A stretch of DNA of 11,764 nucleotides from Methanosarcinales archaeon (lineage in GTDB: Archaea > Nanobdellota > Nanobdellia > Woesearchaeales > CG1-02-33-12): the NCBI GenBank assembly GCA_017610505.1, contig JAFCBX010000011.1, positions 1-11,764 on the forward strand, given 5' to 3'. The notes under the pieces are model-generated. The model searched no databases and was not told the origin of the DNA. It was given only the letters and a program-made list of their open reading frames with translations. Below are positions 6,862 to 11,764 of this stretch, one piece after another. A program made the translations under genes and the position numbers. Positions within the stretch are counted from its first letter, which is position 1; each line of letters starts with the position of its first letter.

Positions 6862-7659
6862 ATGGATCATTTAGATGAGCTTGAAAGCAAAAGCATCTAT
6901 ATAATAAGGGAAGCATACAAGCAGTTTCACAACATAGCAATGCTCTGGTCAATAGGAAAGGATTCCTCAACATTATTGTGGCTCTGCAGAAAAGCCTTCT
7001 TTGGAAAAATCCCCTTTCCAATAGTGCATATTGATACAAGCTATAAATTTAAAAAAATGATAGAATGGAGAGATGAATATGCAAAAAAATGGAAACTAAA
7101 CTTAATAGTCGGAAGAAACGAGGAAGCAATAAAAGCAGGCATGGGCCCAAAGAGCAAGCTTGCATGCTGCACTGCATTAAAGACAGATGCATTAAAGCAG
7201 ACAATAGACAAATATAAATTCAAGGCATTACTATTAGGTATAAGAAGGGACGAGCATGGTATAAGGGCAAAGGAAAGGGTCTTCTCACCAAGAAATCAAG
7301 AATTTAAATGGGATTATAAAAACCAGCCCCCAGAACTATGGGACCAGTACAAATCAAAGCAGTCTGATGAAGAGCACATAAGAGTACATCCTCTTTTGCA
7401 CTGGACAGAAGTTGATATATGGGAATACATTAAAAGAGAAAAGATTCCTATTGTTGATTTGTATTTTGCAAAGAATGGAAAGCGCTATAGAAGCATTGGC
7501 TGCGAGTGCTGCTGCAGTCCCATTAATTCTGATGCAGATAACATTGATAAGATGATACATGAGCTTAAAACAACAAACACTTCAGAGAGGGCAGGCCGGG
7601 CTCAGGACAAAGAATCAGCATACATGATGCAAAAACTAAGAAGCTTGGGGTATATGTAA
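6862..7659 (+). CDS. cysD: Sulfate adenylyltransferase subunit 2 (CysD) with extra Fe-S-like cysteine set
   Basis: The 265 residues align with CysD along the whole length. The N-terminus is HLDELESKSIYIIREA, the PP-loop SIGKDSS is at 30-36, and HIDTSYKF near 56-63. RAKERVFSPR at 135-144, FKWDYKNQPPELW near 148-160, RVHPLLHWTEVDIWEYI near 174-190, TSERAGRAQD near 240-249 and a KLRSLGYM tail follow. With CysN it would convert sulfate and ATP to APS and pyrophosphate in the cytoplasm. Unlike E. coli CysD it has Cys102-Cys103 (ACCTALK) and GCECCC at 213-218, recalling the CC...CxxC [4Fe-4S] ligands of APS reductases. It lacks the catalytic ECGxH-type tail of reductases, so I call it CysD rather than CysH. 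It is translationally linked to its neighbours by TAA-A-ATG junctions. Confidence 0.93.
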   Translation: MDHLDELESKSIYIIREAYKQFHNIAMLWSIGKDSSTLLWLCRKAFFGKIPFPIVHIDTSYKFKKMIEWRDEYAKKWKLNLIVGRNEEAIKAGMGPKSKLACCTALKTDALKQTIDKYKFKALLLGIRRDEHGIRAKERVFSPRNQEFKWDYKNQPPELWDQYKSKQSDEEHIRVHPLLHWTEVDIWEYIKREKIPIVDLYFAKNGKRYRSIGCECCCSPINSDADNIDKMIHELKTTNTSERAGRAQDKESAYMMQKLRSLGYM

Positions 7660-7660
7660 A

Positions 7661-8029
7661 ATGAGAAGCATAAAATATGTTTTTAAAGGAAAACCACAAA
7701 ATTTAGATGATTGTTTGGATTTTTCACACAAAGAAACACCAAAAAAAGTTTCATTAAACTTAACCACAAATGAGTATATATCTGAAATGTATATTCTTAA
7801 TCAATTTATTGGAAATTACAATTGGAAATTTAAGAATCTAACTGTTGAATATAAAGAGATTTATGGCGGTTGCTTTTACCATGAAAAAGAAGAAAGGCAA
7901 AAACTAAGTGTTGACAATGCAAACAAGAGATTAGAGGATTATCTTTCAAGACTGGAAAAATTAGGAATTAAAGTTATTGGAAAGGAAAAAAGATTTGATT
8001 ATTCAATAATCTACAAAAAGAAAAAATGA
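7661..8029 (+). CDS. Hypothetical protein between CysD and the permease
   Basis: I do not recognise this 122-residue protein. It is soluble in appearance, with no signal peptide or membrane segment, and is basic, ending in YKKKK. It has a polar N-terminal part, a middle section with aromatic residues (NWKFKN, EIYGGCFYHEKEE), a likely helix around 84-101 (ANKRLEDYLSRLEKLG) and a final strand-like part (IKVIGK, DYSIIY). The helix end RLEKLGI loosely resembles the RLKxLGY motif of its neighbours. It starts one base after the cysD stop, and its own stop overlaps the permease start as ATGA, so it is probably made with the sulfate genes. It looks more AT-rich than its neighbours. A role as accessory factor of sulfate activation is a guess from position only. 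Confidence 0.7.
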   Translation: MRSIKYVFKGKPQNLDDCLDFSHKETPKKVSLNLTTNEYISEMYILNQFIGNYNWKFKNLTVEYKEIYGGCFYHEKEERQKLSVDNANKRLEDYLSRLEKLGIKVIGKEKRFDYSIIYKKKK

Positions 8030-8871
8030 TATTTGAACTAGCTTTAGGCGTTGGAATAGCAATAATGATTGTGGCATTTTTTGCAGAGTATATAGATTCC
8101 AGCCTTGGCATGGGTTATGGAACAACACTTACACCTTTATTGTTATTGTTTGGCTTTAATCCATTGCAGGTTGTTCCTGCTATTCTGCTTTCAGAATTAA
8201 TAACAGGGCTTTTAGCTGGCTTTACTCATCACAAGGCCGGCAATGTAAACTTTAAGCCAAAGTCAACAAATATAAGATACATAATGAAAAGATTAAAAGA
8301 ACTTGGCTATGTTGAAAGCTTTAAAAGAGGAATTCCAATTCACCTTAAAATAGCATTGGTGCTGGCTGCATGCAGCATCATCGGAACAATTGCTGCTGTG
8401 TTCATAGCAGTAAATATCCCTAAATTCTGGCTTAAGCTTTACATAGGGTTATTGGTTATGGTTATTGGCGGAGTTATATTGTTTACATTAAACAAGAATT
8501 ACAAATTCAGCTGGAAAAAAATCCTCGGCCTGGGGTTTATTGCATCCTTTAACAAGGGGATATCAGGAGGGGGCTATGGCCCTGTTGTAACAGGTGGCCA
8601 GCTGTTGTCAGGAGTAAGTGGAAGGAATGCTGTAGGCATAACCTCTTTGGCAGAAGGCCTTACATGCGCAGTTGGTGTTGTGGCTTATCTTCTAACAAAA
8701 TCAATCATTGACTGGAGATTAGCCCCATACTTAATCATTGGAGCAGTGATTTCAGTTCCTTTTTCAGCACTAACAGTAAAAAAAATAAAAACAAGAACAC
8801 TGGCTATTATAATTGGCATAGTAACATTAATCCTTGGAGCATTTACAATAATAAAAACAATAACCGGCTAA
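8026..8871 (+). CDS. TauE/SafE-family permease (candidate sulfate/sulfite transporter)
   Basis: The 281-residue protein has about seven to eight hydrophobic segments and the family's internal two-fold repeat: SSLGMGYGT at 25-33 in the first half and GISGGGYGP at 178-186 in the second. VGITSLAEGL at 203-212 is well conserved in relatives near cysD/cysN. Between the second and third membrane segments lies a polar insert (about 70-107) carrying MKRLKELGY at 87-95, which is probably cytosolic. TauE/SafE proteins move sulfite, sulfoacetate or other organic and inorganic anions. Placement between cysD and cysN suggests import of sulfate or control of sulfite or APS-related anions, but the direction and substrate cannot be read. 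The start overlaps the preceding stop (ATGA), and one base separates its stop from cysN. Confidence 0.88.
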   Translation: MIFELALGVGIAIMIVAFFAEYIDSSLGMGYGTTLTPLLLLFGFNPLQVVPAILLSELITGLLAGFTHHKAGNVNFKPKSTNIRYIMKRLKELGYVESFKRGIPIHLKIALVLAACSIIGTIAAVFIAVNIPKFWLKLYIGLLVMVIGGVILFTLNKNYKFSWKKILGLGFIASFNKGISGGGYGPVVTGGQLLSGVSGRNAVGITSLAEGLTCAVGVVAYLLTKSIIDWRLAPYLIIGAVISVPFSALTVKKIKTRTLAIIIGIVTLILGAFTIIKTITG

Positions 8872-8872
8872 A

Positions 8873-10102
8873 ATGGAAAAAGAAAATATGAATATAGTAA
8901 TTGTAGGCCATGTTGACCACGGAAAATCCACATTAATAGGCAGACTGCTCTATGATACAAGAAGTCTGCCACCTGATAAGTTTGAAGAGGTAAAAAATAC
9001 ATGCAAATCCTTAGGTAAGGATATGGAGTTTGGATTTATATTAGATCATTTACAGGAAGAAAGGGAGCAGGGAATCACAATTGACACATGCCAGATTTTC
9101 TTCAAGACACCTAAAAGAAATTATGTAATAATTGATGCCCCTGGTCATGTTGAATTCATAAAAAACATGATAACAGGAGCATCGCAGGCAGAGGCAGCAA
9201 TATTAATAATAGATGCAAAAGAAGGAGTGAAAGAGCAGACAAAAAGGCATGCATATATTCTTGGCATGCTCGGGCTAAAGCAAATCATAGTCCTCATAAA
9301 CAAAATGGACTTGGTTGATTACAAAGAAAAGAGATTTAATGAAGTTAAAGATAACTTAATAAAATTCTTACAAAATTTAAAATTAAAACCATCTTATATT
9401 GTTCCAATTATTGCAAAAGACGGTGACAACATAGCAAAGAGATCAGACAAGATGGATTGGTACAAAGGAAAAACATTCCTTGAATGCCTGGATGGATTTG
9501 AGGTTATGAAAAAAAATTATGAAAAGGCTCTAAGGTTTCCAATACAGGATGTCTATAAAATTGATGGCAATAGGATTTTTGCTGGCAGGGTTGAGTCAGG
9601 AACAATAAAAAATGGTGATGAAATAACTATCCTCCCAACAAACACAAAAACAAAGGTTAAGTCTGTTGAAAAGTTCCTCAAAAATTCCACAAAGGCAGGG
9701 GCAGGGGAAAGCATTGGCATAACTACAGAAGACCAGTTATTTATAGAAAGGGGAAATGTTATATCTCATCCTAATAACCTTCCTAAAGTTACAGACAAAA
9801 TAAAAGCAAATGTTTTCTGGATGTCTAAAAAAGATTTTAATATCAATGAGATGATAACCCTAAAACTTGCTACTCAGGAAGTCTCTGCAAAGATTGAAAA
9901 GATAGAAAAAAAGATTAACTCAGCAACACTTGAGGAAATAAAACAGGACAAAAACACACTAAAAAACAATGAAGTCGGAACAATGATAATAAAGACCTTA
10001 AGCCCAATTGTAGTAGATGATTTCAATTATGTTCCCGAGCTTGGAAGGTTTGTCTTTGAAAAGGATATGATAACCTCTGCAGGGGGTATAATAACCAAAT
10101 AA
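8873..10102 (+). CDS. cysN: Sulfate adenylyltransferase subunit 1 (CysN), GTPase
   Basis: This EF-Tu-like GTPase shows G1 GHVDHGKST (12-20), GITID with the switch Thr (67-71), G3 DAPGH (88-92), G4 NKMD (143-146) and a G5-like region near PIIAKDGDN. The EREQGITIDT context and the KTFLECLD stretch after the G domain fit CysN rather than a translation factor. Two beta-barrel domains follow (about 225-310 and 315-409). In the CysDN complex, GTP hydrolysis drives formation of APS from sulfate and ATP. At 409 residues it is shorter than E. coli CysN (about 475) and has no fused APS kinase (CysC) domain. In the EF-Tu-type G5, SA(K/L) is usual, while here IAK is seen. A downstream ATG at residue 6 is a less likely start, because ATG 8873 keeps the TAA-A-ATG junction. 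Confidence 0.93.
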   Translation: MEKENMNIVIVGHVDHGKSTLIGRLLYDTRSLPPDKFEEVKNTCKSLGKDMEFGFILDHLQEEREQGITIDTCQIFFKTPKRNYVIIDAPGHVEFIKNMITGASQAEAAILIIDAKEGVKEQTKRHAYILGMLGLKQIIVLINKMDLVDYKEKRFNEVKDNLIKFLQNLKLKPSYIVPIIAKDGDNIAKRSDKMDWYKGKTFLECLDGFEVMKKNYEKALRFPIQDVYKIDGNRIFAGRVESGTIKNGDEITILPTNTKTKVKSVEKFLKNSTKAGAGESIGITTEDQLFIERGNVISHPNNLPKVTDKIKANVFWMSKKDFNINEMITLKLATQEVSAKIEKIEKKINSATLEEIKQDKNTLKNNEVGTMIIKTLSPIVVDDFNYVPELGRFVFEKDMITSAGGIITK

Positions 10103-10109
10103 CACAAAG

Positions 10110-10119
10110 TTTAAATATA
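10110..10119 (+). promoter_or_regulatory. TATA box of the nucleotidyltransferase-HEPN operon
   Basis: TTTAAATATA, just after the cysN stop, is a plausible archaeal TATA box. The start codon at 10150 is about 35 bases from its centre, giving a leader of roughly ten bases. The gap of 47 bases here contrasts with the one-base gaps before it, which supports a separate promoter. No T-tract terminator is seen between cysN and this point, so read-through is possible. Confidence 0.55.
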
Positions 10120-10168
10120 TGAACCAATTAGTATAAATAGTTGATATAAATGGTTCAATTAATTGAAC
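10120..10168. promoter_or_regulatory. Inverted repeats around the wHTH-nucleotidyltransferase start, candidate operator
   Basis: TGAACCAATTA (10120-10130) pairs with TAAATGGTTCA (10147-10157) with one mismatch. The second arm runs into a perfect 16-bp palindrome, GTTCAATTAATTGAAC (10153-10168). Three copies of a TGAAC/AATT-type half-site thus lie between the TATA box and codon 7 of the gene, whose product has an N-terminal winged helix. Autoregulation is inferred. Confidence 0.45.
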
Positions 10169-10689
10169 TTTTCGGAAATAAGAAATTAATGAAAATACTT
10201 GACTTTTTCATAAAAAACTCTTCTACAAGAATAACACAAGCAGAGCTTATCAAAAAGACAAAGATAGCAAAAGCAACTGCTGTAAAATGGATGCGTTATC
10301 TCGTAATGAATGACATGCTAAAACTTGAAAAAATAGGCGTTTCTCACATCTATCAGCTAAACAATGAAAGCCTGATAGTAAAGCACATAAAAATAATGCA
10401 AACCTTGCTTTTACTTCAGGGATTAAACAATCTAAAAGAAAAAGAATTAGAAATTTATTTATATGGCTCTGCTTCAAGAGGAGAAGACACAGAAAAAAGC
10501 GATATAGACATCCTGATAATAGGAAAAACAAAAAGAAGTGAAATAGTTGATTTTATAGAAAATATTTCCAAAAACATAAAAAAGAGAATAAGTTTTACTG
10601 TCTTCAGCCCTGTTGAATGGTCCATGATGAGAAAAAAGGATAAGGCATATTATGAGAGAATTGAAAAAGATAAGATAAGGTTAATATGA
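10150..10689 (+). CDS. Winged-HTH plus MNT-type minimal nucleotidyltransferase
   Basis: Residues 1 to about 75 look like a winged helix-turn-helix (ITQAELIKKTKIAKATAVKWMRYLVMNDMLKLE, recognition helix near 40-50). Residues about 98-175 are a minimal nucleotidyltransferase domain with YGSASRGE (105-112) and SDIDIL (117-122; Asp118 and Asp120 bind metal). The third carboxylate expected on a later strand is not obvious: ISFTVFSPVEW is found there instead, a pattern I recall from archaeal wHTH-NTases. MNT proteins paired with HEPN proteins form type VII toxin-antitoxin modules in which the MNT protein AMPylates the HEPN toxin; the wHTH may repress the operon. The stop overlaps the HEPN start by ATGA, supporting the pairing. 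Whether this pair is a toxin-antitoxin or a regulator of the sulfate genes is open. Confidence 0.85.
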   Translation: MVQLIELFGNKKLMKILDFFIKNSSTRITQAELIKKTKIAKATAVKWMRYLVMNDMLKLEKIGVSHIYQLNNESLIVKHIKIMQTLLLLQGLNNLKEKELEIYLYGSASRGEDTEKSDIDILIIGKTKRSEIVDFIENISKNIKKRISFTVFSPVEWSMMRKKDKAYYERIEKDKIRLI

Positions 10690-11120
10690 ATATAAAAGAA
10701 TGCTTGGCTAGAGGATATTTGAAAAAGCTTAATTCAGACTTTGAACTTGCTGGTAAGGAAATCAATGAAGCAAAATATGATGTAGAAAAAGCCAAAAAGG
10801 CTTTTGATGACGAGGATTATAAATGGTGCATAATAAAAGCATATTATGCTATGTTTCATGCAACAAAGGCAGTCCTGTTTGCATCAGGGTATGTTGAAAA
10901 GAGGCATATTGCTGTATTAATAGTTCTTGAAGATCTTGAAAGAAAAGGAAAAATATCCGCTGATTCTGTAATAGACTTTAAGGCAGCAATGACTTCAAGA
11001 GAAGATGCTGATTACCATTATTCCTATTCGCAGGAAATTGCTGAGCACGAGCTTCAGGCAGCAATAAATTTTTTAGATGAAATGGAGAATTTTATATTAA
11101 AGAAAAACACTGGAAAATGA
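10686..11120 (+). CDS. HEPN-domain protein (UPF0332-like), partner of the nucleotidyltransferase
   Basis: The 144-residue all-helical protein has the HEPN core CIIKAYYAMFHATKAVLF at about 48-65 and REDADYHY at 105-112, giving R-x5-H (Arg105, His111) in the place of the Rx4-6H ribonuclease motif. The IKECLARGYLKKL opening is typical of archaeal HEPN proteins next to wHTH-NTases. HEPN toxins of this sort cleave RNA and are blocked by AMPylation of a Tyr near the motif; Tyr110, Tyr112 and Tyr114 flank the His here. Both ends overlap neighbours (ATGA with the nucleotidyltransferase, ATGA with the phosphohydrolase), so the three genes form one translation-coupled unit. Activity as an RNase is inferred from family, and UPF0332 members often have degenerate motifs. 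Confidence 0.85.
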   Translation: MNIKECLARGYLKKLNSDFELAGKEINEAKYDVEKAKKAFDDEDYKWCIIKAYYAMFHATKAVLFASGYVEKRHIAVLIVLEDLERKGKISADSVIDFKAAMTSREDADYHYSYSQEIAEHELQAAINFLDEMENFILKKNTGK

Positions 11121-11764
11121 TAGTTGTTTTTGCAATTGATGCATTGGAATTTAAAAAAGTAGAGGAATATAATTGTGAGAACCTAAAACAAAAATATTAC
11201 GGAAAAACAGATATCTCTGAGTTTTCTGAGCCAAGAACCATGGTACTCTGGAGCTCTTTCATGACAGGTAATAACAAGGAAAAAGAGGTTCTTGATAATG
11301 GCAATAAAGAGATGTGGAATAAAAAATGGAAAATAGAAGAAACTTTCTTTAAGAACTTCAAAAATCCTGCAGTAATTGACCTTCCGGGCTATTCCTACGA
11401 GCTTGATGTGCATGAAACGTCAAGAAAACTTTTGAAAGAATACTTTGAGACAGATGACCCTGAAAAAAAGGAGAAGGTTAAAGAGCAATACAATAAAGAT
11501 GCGCTTGAGCATCATAAAAAGGTCAAGGAAGAGTTTCTAAAAGCACTTGATGGGAATCATGATTTTGTATTGTGTTATTTCAGCGTCGTTGATGTTATAG
11601 GCCACTTGAACTTCGGCAACAGCATAATGATGAAGATGCTTTACAGGGAAATGGATGATATTGCAAAAATGATTGAAGAAAAATACAATTGCCCTATATT
11701 AATCATATCAGATCACGGCATGAAGGCAATAGGCCAGTTTGGAGACCATTCGGAATATGGATTC
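11117..11764 (+). CDS. AlkP-superfamily phosphohydrolase/phosphodiesterase, 3'-partial
   Basis: The frame opens at ATG 11117, overlapping the HEPN stop, and is uninterrupted to the right edge (216 codons), so the C-terminus is missing. Visible features are Asp8 in FAIDALE (first metal ligand), Thr41 in EPRTMVLWSSFMTG (candidate nucleophile), Asp159 and His163 in VVDVIGH, SDHG at 198-201 (Asp199, His200) and His211 in GDHSEYGF. This order is that of the type I phosphodiesterase/nucleotide pyrophosphatase and phosphoglycerate-mutase-like branch. No signal peptide is seen, so it is probably cytoplasmic. It could act on a nucleotide such as APS or on a sugar phosphate, but only the metal-dependent hydrolase fold is supported. 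It differs from the sulfatase-like enzyme at the left edge. Confidence 0.8.
   Translation, partial: MIVVFAIDALEFKKVEEYNCENLKQKYYGKTDISEFSEPRTMVLWSSFMTGNNKEKEVLDNGNKEMWNKKWKIEETFFKNFKNPAVIDLPGYSYELDVHETSRKLLKEYFETDDPEKKEKVKEQYNKDALEHHKKVKEEFLKALDGNHDFVLCYFSVVDVIGHLNFGNSIMMKMLYREMDDIAKMIEEKYNCPILIISDHGMKAIGQFGDHSEYGF

Noticed and set aside
6862..7659. Reading the CysD homologue as an APS/PAPS reductase (CysH)
   Set aside because: The cysteine pattern hints at it, but the RAKERVFSPR and NQPPELW motifs, the TSERAGRAQD tail and adjacent cysN are those of CysD, and the reductase ECGxH-type tail is missing.
8873..10102. Elongation factor 1-alpha / EF-Tu
   Set aside because: The G motifs are shared, but the sequence after the G domain and the cysD operon setting fit CysN.
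10250..10531. Minus-strand open frame rich in Leu/Cys/Phe
   Set aside because: It is a complement of the Lys/Glu-rich nucleotidyltransferase gene; the composition explains the apparent hydrophobic protein.
1..11764. CRISPR arrays, tRNA or rRNA genes, transposases, long repeats
   Set aside because: No regularly spaced repeats, cloverleaf-like segment, rRNA motif or transposase motif was seen by eye on either strand; coding genes fill almost all of the window.

Overview
The window looks like a piece of an AT-rich archaeal genome, most likely a small-genome (DPANN-type, Woesearchaeota/Pacearchaeota-like) lineage. The reasons are: TATA boxes about 26-30 bases ahead of almost leaderless starts, few Shine-Dalgarno sites, all complete genes on one strand with one-base gaps or ATGA overlaps, U-tract termination, and family content (tandem ribbon-helix-helix protein, CysD/CysN, wHTH-nucleotidyltransferase plus HEPN). 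The lineage is inferred; no rRNA or marker gene is present.

Layout. (1) Bases 2-6408: a tight operon that looks devoted to activated-sugar or surface-glycan chemistry. It holds a 5'-truncated sulfatase-like AlkP-superfamily enzyme with a Thr nucleophile, a PHP metallo-phosphoesterase, a carbamoyl-phosphate-synthase-like ATP-grasp ligase, a short SDR epimerase/dehydratase, a DegT-type sugar aminotransferase, and a CBS-domain/SDR fusion. (2) Bases 6409-6533: T-rich terminator-like tracts, a 24-codon minus-strand remnant of what looks like a GT4 glycosyltransferase C-terminus, and a new TATA promoter. A perfect 9-bp inverted repeat lies over the start of the next gene. (3) Bases 6534-10102: a sulfate-activation operon, RHH regulator - CysD - unknown 122-aa protein - TauE-like permease - CysN. 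(4) Bases 10103-11764: a second TATA promoter with inverted repeats, then wHTH-nucleotidyltransferase, HEPN protein and a 3'-truncated AlkP-superfamily phosphohydrolase, joined by ATGA overlaps.

How it may fit together (inference). The permease moves a sulfur oxyanion and CysD/CysN turns sulfate plus ATP into APS. No APS kinase, APS/PAPS reductase or sulfotransferase lies in the window, so the fate of APS is unknown. Use of the sulfate on a surface glycan made by the left operon is possible but not shown. AlkP-superfamily enzymes sit at both edges of the window.

Most notable: the CysD homologue carries a CC...CxCCC cysteine set like the [4Fe-4S] ligands of APS reductases; the RHH gene has a palindromic candidate operator at its leaderless start; an RLKxLGY-type motif recurs in RHH, CysD and the permease; the CBS-SDR fusion is an odd architecture; and the glycosyltransferase scar marks the join between the two operons. 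Two edge genes extend beyond the window.
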